Shown here: piece after piece, positions 48,595 to 59,669 of the stretch
Numbering within the stretch: position 1 is the stretch's first letter
How the letters are laid out: each line of letters opens with the position of its first letter
Source: Kutzneria sp. CA-103260
GTDB taxonomy: Bacteria > Actinomycetota > Actinomycetes > Mycobacteriales > Pseudonocardiaceae
DNA: 64,000 bases
Reading direction: 5' to 3'
Assembly (NCBI RefSeq): GCF_018263855.1
Contig: NZ_CP073318.1
Location: 4,526,001-4,590,000, forward strand
Notes under the pieces: generated by a model
Seen by the model: the letters and a program-made list of their open reading frames with translations, nothing else
Databases searched by the model: none
What the model was told of the DNA's origin: nothing
Made by a program: the position numbers and the translations under genes

Positions 48595-49953
48595 TCATGC
48601 CGCCCCCAGTCCGGTGACCGGGCCGGCGATCGCCTCGGTCGTCTCCCCGTCCGGCCAGCGCAGCCGAACCCCCGGTTCACTCGTCAGTTCCCCGCACGTC
48701 GCACCCATGGCTGGGCCGGCGTCCATCTGCTGCTCACCGGCCGTGAGCATGGCGAAGCCGGGGAAGCAGGTCAGCCAGTCCCCCATCGATGCCCCGGCCG
48801 GTCGGGGGACGGCGTCGACATCGAGGACAGCCCCGCAGCCGCCGGCCTCGGCCATCATGCCGAGCGTGCCGGCGATGCCGGCCATCGAGACGTCCTTGGC
48901 CGCCGCCGGCTGGGCCCGGCGCACGGCGTCGAGCATGGCGCGCAGCTCGGTGGGGCTGCGATGGGTGGTGGAATCCCATTGCCGGCCGGCATATCCGGGC
49001 CGCCAGCCGCCAGCGAGGTCGGCGGTGAGCCGCAGTGGCATCCCGGGCCGGCCACCGCCGCCGGGCACGGGCCGTTGCGCGTGGCCCAACGCGGTCACGG
49101 CCAGCGAGGCGGGCACCCCGAGCTGCGTGTGGCCGCCGAGCACGGGCAGGCCGTAGACCTCAGCAGCGGCGCGGAGGCCGGTCAGCACGCGGCGGGCCGC
49201 CGAAGCATCCCGGGCGCCGAGGGCGTCGAGCAGCCCGACCGGGCGCGCCCCCATCGCCGACAAGTCGTTGGCGTTGACCAGAACCGAGCACCAGCCGGCC
49301 CACTCGGGATCACGTTCGACCATGGCCGGCGTGATGGCGTCGCAGCAGGCCACGAGGTCGCTGCCGGGCACCGGCGCGCCGTCGTCGCCGAGGAAACCTC
49401 GGGGCAGCAGGCCATTCAGCAGCGGACCGAGCTCGCGTTTGGTCGCCGAGGCCAGCGCGGCGATGCGGTCGACCGGCCAGCGCATCAGCACGTGCGGCCG
49501 CCCGGCGACCTCGACGTCCCGGACGGCGAGCCAGCCCAGTCGTCGGAACAGCATCACGTTGGCCGCCTGCACGGTCGCCTCGAACCGCAACACACCAGCG
49601 CCTTCCGCATGCGCGGCGGCGGCGTTGACCAGCGCCGCGCCGACACCGAGCAGCCGCCGGTCGCCGGCCCGGACCACCAGCCGGCCGCCGACCCACCAGC
49701 CGAGATCCTCGCCGGGCGTGGCCGGCCCGAGCCGGACGCCGCCGATCACCGCACCGGCCGGGTCGTGGGCGACGAGCACCACCGTGCGGGGGTCCTCGTC
49801 CCGCCAGTCGAGATCGCTGCCATGGAACAATCCCTGCTCGGCAACAAAAACCTCGGTCCGCAACCGACGGTAGGCGTCCACATCGGACGCTTCGGCCACG
49901 CGGATCCGGCACCGCGGGGTGGTTCCCAACAGCACCTCGCCGATGGCCGTCAT
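48595..49953 (-). CDS. GNAT acetyltransferase-AIR synthase-like fusion (MSMEG_0567-type)
   Basis: 452 residues from ATG 49953, overlapping the radical SAM gene by ATGA. The N-terminal GNAT domain (about 1-160) has LRTEVFVAEQGLF, VGGVRLG-type strand VIGGVRLG, and LLGVGAALVNAAAAHAEGAG for CoA binding. The C-terminal part (about 185-452) is PurM/AIRS-like: DDGAPVP, NANDLSAMGARPVGLLDAL, PVLGGHTQLG and KDVSMAGIAGTLGMMAEAGGCG. In the Pseudomonas cluster these two activities are separate genes (nitE, nitF); here they are fused. It acts in the cytoplasm; the substrate is unknown. Confidence 0.9.
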   Translation of the reverse strand: MTAIGEVLLGTTPRCRIRVAEASDVDAYRRLRTEVFVAEQGLFHGSDLDWRDEDPRTVVLVAHDPAGAVIGGVRLGPATPGEDLGWWVGGRLVVRAGDRRLLGVGAALVNAAAAHAEGAGVLRFEATVQAANVMLFRRLGWLAVRDVEVAGRPHVLMRWPVDRIAALASATKRELGPLLNGLLPRGFLGDDGAPVPGSDLVACCDAITPAMVERDPEWAGWCSVLVNANDLSAMGARPVGLLDALGARDASAARRVLTGLRAAAEVYGLPVLGGHTQLGVPASLAVTALGHAQRPVPGGGGRPGMPLRLTADLAGGWRPGYAGRQWDSTTHRSPTELRAMLDAVRRAQPAAAKDVSMAGIAGTLGMMAEAGGCGAVLDVDAVPRPAGASMGDWLTCFPGFAMLTAGEQQMDAGPAMGATCGELTSEPGVRLRWPDGETTEAIAGPVTGLGAA

Positions 49954-51002
49954 GCGCCGGCCATCCGCAGCGCGCTGCACCCGCCGCAGGCCGCGCAGCC
50001 GGCTTCCTGGTCCGCACCCCGCATGTCCGCCTCCTGCAACAACGTCGCCACCCGCTCGGTCACGTAGGTCACCAGCGCCGCGTCCGGCGGCCGCGCACCG
50101 TCCCGCACGGCCAGCGTGCCGGGCATGGCTCGGAACGGCACCACGAACGGGTACACGCCGCGGTCGATCAGCCGGGCCGCGCCGGCGATCAGCTCGTCCG
50201 GGTCCTCGCCCAGCCCGACCAGCAGATAGGTCGAGACCCGGTTGCGGCCGAACAGCCGGACCGCCTCGTCCCAGGCCGCCTCGTACTCGCTCATCGGCAC
50301 GGCCCCCTTGCCCGGCATCCATTTGCGCCGCACCTCGTCGTCCAGGGACTCGACGTGGATGCCGATCGACACCGCGCCGGCAGCGCGCAGTTCGGTCAGC
50401 ACGGACAGGTCCGCCGGCGGCTCGATCTGCACCTGGATCGCAAGCCCGGGCACGGCCTCGAGCACGGCCTGCACGCAGCGGACCAGGTTGCGGGCCCCGC
50501 GATCGGGGCCGGTCGTCGTGCCGGTGGTCATGACCATCTGCCGCACGCCGTCCAGCCGCACGGCCGCCTCGGCCACCTCGGCCAGCTGCGCCGGCGTCTT
50601 CGCGGCGACGGTCGCCCGCGAGCGCAGCGACTCCTCGATGGTGCAGAACCGGCAGCGCTGGTCCTCGGCGTACCGGACGCAGGTCTGCACGACGGTCGTG
50701 GCCAGCACGTCGGCCCCGTGCAGGCGGGCGATCTTCTCGTAGGACACGCCGTCCACAGTGGACAGATCGTAGAACCTGGGCCGCCGGACCGGGGTGGCCG
50801 ACAGGCCCAGGTCGGTCTCCCCGGCCAGCACCCGGCCGTCCCGCAGCTCGTAGGGCGAGTCCGGATTGGTGGGCAGCGCCGCGTTCAGGCCGTCGACCAC
50901 AAGATGGCCGTCGGCGCTGGGCCCGGCGCCCATGCCGCGCCGGACCGGGGTCGCGCCCCGGACCCCGACCAGCGCGAGTTCGACGAAGGTGACGGTTCGC
51001 AC
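49950..51002 (-). CDS. Radical SAM protein, MSMEG_0568 family (NitD-like)
   Basis: 350 residues from GTG with GGAGGCGCC upstream. The cluster motif is CVRYAEDQRCRFC (Cx8CxxC rather than Cx3CxxC), as in this biotin-synthase-like family. TTGTTTGPDRGARNL and VQIEPPADLSVL follow in the barrel, and HVESLDDEVR further on. The C-terminus ends in a Cys-rich GCAACGGCSAL, which could hold a second iron-sulfur cluster. Conserved in all Nit1-type clusters. The reaction is unknown; radical chemistry on an amidated or cyano intermediate is a guess. Confidence 0.92.
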   Translation of the reverse strand: MRTVTFVELALVGVRGATPVRRGMGAGPSADGHLVVDGLNAALPTNPDSPYELRDGRVLAGETDLGLSATPVRRPRFYDLSTVDGVSYEKIARLHGADVLATTVVQTCVRYAEDQRCRFCTIEESLRSRATVAAKTPAQLAEVAEAAVRLDGVRQMVMTTGTTTGPDRGARNLVRCVQAVLEAVPGLAIQVQIEPPADLSVLTELRAAGAVSIGIHVESLDDEVRRKWMPGKGAVPMSEYEAAWDEAVRLFGRNRVSTYLLVGLGEDPDELIAGAARLIDRGVYPFVVPFRAMPGTLAVRDGARPPDAALVTYVTERVATLLQEADMRGADQEAGCAACGGCSALRMAGA

Positions 51003-51015
51003 GGCGCCTCCCGCC

Positions 51016-51528
51016 TCAGACCATGTAGGTGGAGTTGATGATCGCGCCCTTGCGGGCGTAGTGGATCAGCGCGTCTTGCACGTCCAGCGGGTGCGTCGGG
51101 ATGACCCCCTCGATCAGGTCCTCCTCGCGCAGTCCGTGCAGGGACAGGCCGAACCGGCAGCAGAAGACCTTGCCGCCCTCCTTGATGAAGGTCTTCAGCG
51201 ACTCGTTGATGTTGTGCTCGCCCGGGAAGGCCGAGTTGCCGGTGGTCGGGAAGCCGCGGGTGGCCATGCAGTTCATCGCGCCCGGGCCGTAGAAGTAGAT
51301 GGCGGTCTCGAAGCCCTTGCGCAGCGCCCGGGTCGCCTGCAGGATCGCCACGAAGCTGACCGAGGACTCGTGCGCGATGCCGTGCACCAGCGTGAAGTAG
51401 GACTGGCCGGGTTCGGCCTGGTAGTCGGGGAAGACCTTGGTGCCGCCGTAGAGGTTCGTGCCCTCGGGCAGCGCCGGGTGCGGGATCTCGTTGAGGCTCT
51501 GGGACTCGGCCTCGGTCAACTCGGGCAT
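51016..51528 (-). CDS. MSMEG_0572-family nitrogen starvation response protein
   Basis: 170 residues from ATG 51528 with AAGGAG upstream. NEIPHPALPEGTNLYGGTKVFP is the family start. The core resembles the DsrE/YchN fold: AILQATRALRKGFETAIYFYGPGA, CMATRGFP, and FIKEGGKVFCCRFGLSLHG with two adjacent Cys. It belongs to the widely conserved Nit1-cluster protein equivalent to sll0783 and NitB, induced by nitrogen starvation in Synechocystis. The biochemical role is not known; the Cys residues could carry sulfur or bind a metal. Confidence 0.9.
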   Translation of the reverse strand: MPELTEAESQSLNEIPHPALPEGTNLYGGTKVFPDYQAEPGQSYFTLVHGIAHESSVSFVAILQATRALRKGFETAIYFYGPGAMNCMATRGFPTTGNSAFPGEHNINESLKTFIKEGGKVFCCRFGLSLHGLREEDLIEGVIPTHPLDVQDALIHYARKGAIINSTYMV

Positions 51529-51539
51529 CGACTGCTCCT

Positions 51540-52370
51540 TCACTCGTAGAGGTGCTGGAAGTTGTCGCGGAACACGGCGGCGGACAGGTCGCCGTCGCCC
51601 GTGGCGGCGGCGAGCTTGGCCCGCTCGCCGTCGAACTCGCCCCACGGCTGGTCGCTGGCGAACAGCACCCGGTCGTGGCCGAGGCCGTGCCGGTCCAGCT
51701 CGGCCACCAGCCAGCGCGGGGCGAAGCCGATGGCCCAGGACAGGTCGGTGTAGACGCGCTTGCCGGCCCGCACCCAGTCCAGGAAGCGGCCGCCGGCCAG
51801 TTTGATGTGGCCGCTCATGCCGCCGCCGAAGTGCACGAGGTGGATGCGCACGTGGTCGCCGTAGCGATCGACGAGCTTGCCGACCTCGTCGATGTCGGAG
51901 GCCGCCCCGGGCGAGGTGTGCACGTGCACCACGAGGTCGCGTTCCCGGGCCTGGTCGAAGATGTGGTCCAGCTGCGGGGCGCAGTCGGGGTCGTCGGCCC
52001 GGCCGCCGAGCAGGAAGCTGAGCTTGAGCGCCCGCACGCCGGGTTCGCCGGCCAGCCTCAGGGCGGCGGCCGTGCGCGCGGCGTCGGCCGGCTTGGGCGA
52101 CACCCACAGCGCGGCCCGGATCCGGTCGTCCGCGGCCGCCGCCTCCACGACCAGCTCGTTGAACGAGAAGGCCAGGTCCGGCTCGGGCACGCCGTAGTTG
52201 GGGATCACCAGCGCCCGCTCGGCCCCCTCGGCGTCCATGTCGGCGATCAGCTCGGCGATGGTGGCCCGGGCCGTGGTGTCCGGGCGCACCGGCGGGCCCT
52301 GGTAGAAGGGGTGGGCCGGCATCGCGCCCAGGTGCCGGTGCGCGTCGCAGATCCAGCGCGGCGCGGCCAT
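51540..52370 (-). CDS. Amidohydrolase (metal-dependent TIM barrel)
   Basis: 276 residues from ATG 52370, sharing TGATG with the flavoprotein stop. ICDAHRHLGA gives the first metal His pair, then LVVHVHTSPG and IHLVHFGGG give further His ligands, and LFASDQPWG the catalytic Asp. This is the amidohydro_2 set (decarboxylase/hydrolase type). Homologues occur in actinobacterial Nit1 clusters but not in the Pseudomonas cyanide cluster, as far as I recall. It may deal with the amide or acid product of the nitrilase. Confidence 0.88.
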   Translation of the reverse strand: MAAPRWICDAHRHLGAMPAHPFYQGPPVRPDTTARATIAELIADMDAEGAERALVIPNYGVPEPDLAFSFNELVVEAAAADDRIRAALWVSPKPADAARTAAALRLAGEPGVRALKLSFLLGGRADDPDCAPQLDHIFDQARERDLVVHVHTSPGAASDIDEVGKLVDRYGDHVRIHLVHFGGGMSGHIKLAGGRFLDWVRAGKRVYTDLSWAIGFAPRWLVAELDRHGLGHDRVLFASDQPWGEFDGERAKLAAATGDGDLSAAVFRDNFQHLYE

Positions 52371-53734
52371 CACGCCGCCGTCCGCGGGGCGACCCAGTTG
52401 TCGTCGCCGGGATACGTGCTGGTCGGTGTGCCGGCGATCCAGGGCATGTCGAACGTCCGATTCCGGCGGCGCGCGAATTCGATTTCCGCCACGATGTGCT
52501 CGGCGTCGGCGGCCACTCCGGAGAATCGTCCCGACCCCCACGTCCATTGCCACGGGAGCCCGATGAAGTAAACGCCGGGAAAACTCGTGACGCCCCGATC
52601 ATGGGTCGGATATCCCTTCCCGTCGAACAGCGGAAGGTCGATCCAGCGGTGGTCGCGACCGAATCCGGTGGCCCAGACCACCGAGGTTATGCCCTCTTTC
52701 GCCACATCGATCTCGGTGGGGATGTCGCGCGGGGTCCACACCGGTTCGTACGGGGCCGCGGGCGGGGCCGCGATGCCGTTGGCCTCGATGTGGTCGTCGA
52801 TGCCAGCGTTGATCGACCGGGCCACGTCGTCGGCGTGGTCGAGGTTGGCGGCCAGGTCGGCCGCGAAGGCGACCTTCGTGGCGTCGATGCCGGCCAGGCG
52901 GCCGTAGAGCCGCATGCCGTCCCGGGCGAAGGCCCGCAGGTCGATGTCGCGGCCGCCGTCCCGGCCGGTGACGTAGTGGTTGGCCCGCAGCCGCACCGCG
53001 TCGGCGTCGTCGAACTCGGCGATCGACCGCCGGTAGTAGCCCATGTCGTCGAGCCAGTCCACGACGTCCCGGCCCCGGTGGAACCGGCTCACCCGGGGCG
53101 CGCTGCCGGTGGCCAGGTGCACCTGCCGGCCGGCCAGGTGCAGGTCCTCGGCGATCTGGCAGCCCGACTGCCCGGTGCCCACCACCAGCACGCCGCCCGC
53201 GGGCAGCGCGTCCGGGCGCTTGTAGTCGGCGGAGTGCAGTTGCGCGATGCCCGCCGGCAGCCGCTCGGCCAGGCGGGGCGTCAGCGGCACCTGGTGCGGG
53301 CCGGTGGCGATCACCACCTGGTCCGCGGTCAGCGTGCCGGCCGTGGTCGCCACCGTGAACCGGCCGTCCGCGCCCACCCGCAGCCGGGTCGCCGTCACCC
53401 CCTCGACCACCGGCGCCTCGATCTTCGCCGCGTAGTCCCGGACGTGGTCGACGATCTGGTCCCGGACCATGAAACCGTGCGGATCGTCACCCGAATAGGC
53501 GTGCCCGGGCAGCCGGCACTGCCAGTTCGGGGTGACGAGGCAAAACGAGTCCCAGCGCCGGTCCCGCCATTCCGCGCCGACCGTCGACTTCTCCAACACC
53601 ACGTGGCCGATGCCACGGGCGGTCAGCCAATAACTGACCGACAGCCCCGCCTGACCGCCACCGACGACAAGGACCGGGAAATACGCGCCGTCCAGGCCGT
53701 CCCTCTCGGAATTCGCGACCGAATCGCCGTTCAC
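52370..53734 (-). CDS. FAD-dependent oxidoreductase, MSMEG_0569 family (NitH-like)
   Basis: 454 residues from GTG 53734. VLVVGGGQAGLSVSYWL is the FAD loop, VVLEKSTVGAEWRDRRWDS the flavin monooxygenase-like segment, VLVVGTGQSGCQIAEDL the NADPH loop, and VVWATGFGRDHRWI the ATG motif. It heads the operon, with TTGACA on the minus strand at 53770-53775 as a promoter candidate, although the -10 box is not clear. In known Nit1C clusters this protein (NitH) is conserved and thought to oxidise a nitrogenous intermediate. Confidence 0.92.
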   Translation of the reverse strand: MNGDSVANSERDGLDGAYFPVLVVGGGQAGLSVSYWLTARGIGHVVLEKSTVGAEWRDRRWDSFCLVTPNWQCRLPGHAYSGDDPHGFMVRDQIVDHVRDYAAKIEAPVVEGVTATRLRVGADGRFTVATTAGTLTADQVVIATGPHQVPLTPRLAERLPAGIAQLHSADYKRPDALPAGGVLVVGTGQSGCQIAEDLHLAGRQVHLATGSAPRVSRFHRGRDVVDWLDDMGYYRRSIAEFDDADAVRLRANHYVTGRDGGRDIDLRAFARDGMRLYGRLAGIDATKVAFAADLAANLDHADDVARSINAGIDDHIEANGIAAPPAAPYEPVWTPRDIPTEIDVAKEGITSVVWATGFGRDHRWIDLPLFDGKGYPTHDRGVTSFPGVYFIGLPWQWTWGSGRFSGVAADAEHIVAEIEFARRRNRTFDMPWIAGTPTSTYPGDDNWVAPRTAA

Positions 53735-53779
53735 GAAAACAAGTAGAGTGAGCGACGATGACCGGCGCGTGTCAACCGG

Positions 53780-53812
53780 AACAACGGGCGGTTACGCGAA
53801 CCGCCCGTTGTT
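53780..53812. terminator. Strong hairpin terminator
   Basis: AACAACGGGCGGTT (53780-53793) and AACCGCCCGTTGTT (53799-53812) form a perfect 14-bp stem with a 5-nt loop. It lies 44 bp past the GH13 stop on the minus strand and before the Nit-operon promoter, so it isolates the two transcription units. Confidence 0.88.
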
Positions 53813-53856
53813 TCACCGACGTGTACTCACTCCGACAGCCACGCGGTGCTCCCGCG

Positions 53857-55346
53857 CTACGAGGACCCGGGCGACTCGACGGACAGCAGGTGGGCCTGCC
53901 ACGGGCCAAGGCTGAGGTACAGGCCCGAGCCGGCCAGGTCGTCGCCGTCCCGGTCGAACACCTCGCCGCCGAGCAGGTCCGTGAGGCGCCAGCGGCGGCC
54001 GGGTAAATCGGGCCAGCCCAGCGGGATCCGCGTCTGCGCCGGCTGCCCGGAGAAGTTCACCGCCACGAGGTGGCGGCTCGTGCCGCCGCCGGGCAGCCAG
54101 CACCAGGCGAGGATGCTCCGGCACGACTGGTTGTCCGGCCACCCGGCCGGTTCCAGCGGCCGCCAGGCGCCGCGCCGGACCCGGTGGCCGGCGACGGTGG
54201 CGATCAGGTGGGCGTGCCACTCGGCGAGCCGGTGGTCCGTGGGCTCGTCGGGGCGCCGGGACAGGAACACCGACGGGCGGGCCCGGCGCCCCTCGAACTG
54301 GCCTTCGTGCCAGAGGGTCGCGCCGGGCACGGTGGCGATGGCGACGGCCGCGGCCCGCCCGGCGGCCGCGGGCAACTGGCCGGCGATGCGGGGTTCGTCG
54401 TGGTTCTCCAGGAAACGCACCAGCCGGGACTGGTAGCCCTGGTCGGCTCCGAGATGCGCGCGGATGCTGGCCGGGTCCTGCCCGACAACCCGGTCGCGGA
54501 GCTGCTTGTCGTAGCAGAAGGAGAACCCCTGCTGCTGGAGCGTGCGCTCGAGGTCCCAGTAGGCCTCGGCGACGAGCACGGTGTCGGGATGCAGCGCGCG
54601 CAGCCGGCCGATGACCGCCGGCCAGAACTCCTCAGCGGGCTCCGGCCCCACCCGCCCGCCCCAGGTCGCCCCGAACACCGGGTTCGTCACGAGCATCGCC
54701 ATGTCGCAGCGGATCCCGTCGCACTGGTCCGAGATCCCGGCCAGCGTGGCCGCGGTGGCGGCGCGCAGGTCCGGGGAGAACGCGTCGAGCTGCACGACGT
54801 CCGGCCACGGCGGGAAGTACGGGTCCCGCCCGCGGGCGAGAACGTGCTCGGACAGTTCCAGCCATGCCCTCGGGTCCGCCCGCACGTCCTGCGGCCCGCC
54901 CGGGACGAACAGCTCCGGGCGCGAGGTGACCCACGGGTGATCCGGCGCGACGTGGTTGGGCACGTAGTCGAGGATCAGCCGGACACCGCGGTCGGCGAGC
55001 TCGCCTCGCGCGGCGGCCAGCGCCGACGGCCCGCCGAAGGCCGCGTCGACCACGTACTGGCGCACGCAGTAGGGCGAGCCGAACACGTCGGTCGGGCGCA
55101 GGTCCGGCAGTGCCTCACGGAACGCCCGACGCAGTTCGGGATCGGCGACGGCCAGCGCGAGACCGGCCGGGCTGCGCCGCCACACGCCCATCAGCCACAC
55201 CGCGTCGACACCGCGCGGGGTGATCGCGTCCCAGTCGCGGGCGGACACGTCGGCCAGCGTCGTGTGGCGGCCGGAACGGCGGGAGAGCGCGTTCAGCCAC
55301 ACCGCGGTGTTGACCTCGTAGATCACCGGCTGGTCGGGCCACCCGC

Positions 55347-55350
<4 letters not shown>
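53857..55350 (-). CDS. GH13 alpha-amylase-family enzyme
   Basis: 497 residues. Catalytic residues are visible in CDGIRCDMAM (nucleophile Asp), VLVAEAYWDLE (acid/base Glu) and FLENHDEPR (transition-state Asp); LILDYVPNHVAPDHPW is the first conserved region. No signal peptide, so it acts inside the cell. The C-terminal beta domain ends in LGPWQAHLLSVE. GH13 members beside GH63-type glucosidases usually act on small glucosides or trehalose-like sugars; specificity is not determined. It overlaps the GH63-type gene by ATGA. Confidence 0.88.
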
Positions 55351-58019
<2,669 letters not shown>

Positions 58020-58087
58020 GGTGCCCACCTCCAACGTGGCCGGATCGGTGATGGCGCCAGCATGTGCTCTGGGCGGCGCACGCGACG

Positions 58088-59518
58088 TCATGCCGGGCGG
58101 GTGGTTCGGGGCAGCATGACGGCGGCGACGAGGCCGGCGACCGCGACGGCGCCGAGCACGACGAGGGAGAGTGCGAACGGGCTGCCACCCGGATGCGAAG
58201 CGCCCACGAGCACCGAGCCGACCAGCGCGGTGCCCACCGAGGACCCCAGGTTGGACACGCTGCGCGAGACGCCGGAGATGTCGCCCTGCAGTCGCGGCGG
58301 CGAGTTGGACTGCACCACGTTCACCGAGGCGGTCAGCATGATCCCGATGCCCGCGCCGACCAGGAACAGGCCGGGCACGAAGGTGAGCACCCCCGAGTCG
58401 TCCCGGACCAGGGCCAGCAGCAGCGCCATGCCGGCGATCGTGGTCACGAAGCCGCCGCGGACCAGCCGCCGCTGGCTGTGGCGGTGGGCAAGGCGTTCCG
58501 CCGCGGCGGACGACAGCAGGATGCCCACCGTCGCGGGCAGCAGCACCAGGCCGGTCCCGATCGCGTCGTAGCCGCGAACCTGTTGCAGGAAAACGGAGAT
58601 CACGAAGAACGAGCCCTGCAGCACCAGCCACTGCAGGTGCTGGGTCACGAGGCCGAGACTGGTGGTGCGGTCGCGGAACAGCTCGACGGAGAACAGCGGG
58701 TCCCGGCCCGCGCGCTCCCGGGCGCGCAGGTGCAGCACCAGCCCTACGAGAGTGAGCACGCCGGCCCCGATGAAGATCCACACCGGCGACGGGCCGCCCG
58801 CCGGGATGACGACGGCGCCGGCCACCGAGAAGGCCGTGCGCGCGACGAACCAGCCGTAGACGCCGGTGCGCAGGATGCCGAACACCACGAGGAACAGGCC
58901 GCCGGCGGACAGCACCGCGCCGAGCAGGTCGAACCCCGGCCGCGGCTCGGTCCTGGGCGGATCGGCCACGCGGCGGGACAGGATGATGATGCACAGCACC
59001 AGCAGCGCCTGGAGCAGGAACGACGCGCGCCAGCTGAACGCGCTGGTGATCAGGCCGCCGATCAGCGGCCCCGCCGCCGCGCCGAGACCGCCCGCGCCGC
59101 TGACCACCCCGAAGTGCCGGGCGCGGGTCTCCACGTCGTCGAACGACACCGTGATCAGGATGTAGATGGGCGGGATCATCAGCGCCGAGCCGATCCCTTC
59201 CAGCACCGAGTAGCCGAGCACCATCAGGCCCAGGCCGGTGGCCAGGGAGGCCAGCACGGCGCCGGCGCCGTACACGGTCAGCCCGACCACGAAGCAGACC
59301 TTGCGGCCCCAGATGTCGGTCAGCTTGCTGCCCGGGATCATCAGGGCCGCCATGGTCAGGGTGAACAGCGTGATCGTGGTCTGCACGCCGATCACGGTCG
59401 TGCCGATGTCCGACGCGATCGCGCTGATCGCCACGTTCATGGTGGTCGCGGCGAAGCTGGCGACGAACTGCCCGAGCGCCAGCGGCAGCACCAACGCGCC
59501 CGCCCCGGCGCGTGTCAT
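58088..59518 (-). CDS. MFS transporter, DHA2 (14-TM) type
   Basis: 476 residues. LGQFVASFAATTMNVAISAIASD is the first helix. IPGSKLTDIWGRKVCFVVG is the loop 2-3 motif A, and EGIGSALMIPPIYILI with GGLGAAAGPLIGGLITSAFSWR is motif C of antiporters. About 14 hydrophobic segments fit drug:H+ antiporters of the DHA2 group. It lies upstream of the GH63-type gene on the same strand, 68 bp apart. It could export a sugar-derived or toxic compound; substrate unknown. Confidence 0.9.
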   Translation of the reverse strand: MTRAGAGALVLPLALGQFVASFAATTMNVAISAIASDIGTTVIGVQTTITLFTLTMAALMIPGSKLTDIWGRKVCFVVGLTVYGAGAVLASLATGLGLMVLGYSVLEGIGSALMIPPIYILITVSFDDVETRARHFGVVSGAGGLGAAAGPLIGGLITSAFSWRASFLLQALLVLCIIILSRRVADPPRTEPRPGFDLLGAVLSAGGLFLVVFGILRTGVYGWFVARTAFSVAGAVVIPAGGPSPVWIFIGAGVLTLVGLVLHLRARERAGRDPLFSVELFRDRTTSLGLVTQHLQWLVLQGSFFVISVFLQQVRGYDAIGTGLVLLPATVGILLSSAAAERLAHRHSQRRLVRGGFVTTIAGMALLLALVRDDSGVLTFVPGLFLVGAGIGIMLTASVNVVQSNSPPRLQGDISGVSRSVSNLGSSVGTALVGSVLVGASHPGGSPFALSLVVLGAVAVAGLVAAVMLPRTTRPA

Positions 59519-59669
59519 CGCGGCCGCCCGCGGTGGGCGACAACGTCGGATCCGGTCCCCATCGGGTCCACCGCCTGGAGGTCGAGGGCCGAAGCCCGTT
59601 CGGCGGTCAACCGTGCGGTGTGCGGGACCCGGTGTCCTCACCCGCGCGGGATGATCGGCGCGGACGCCC

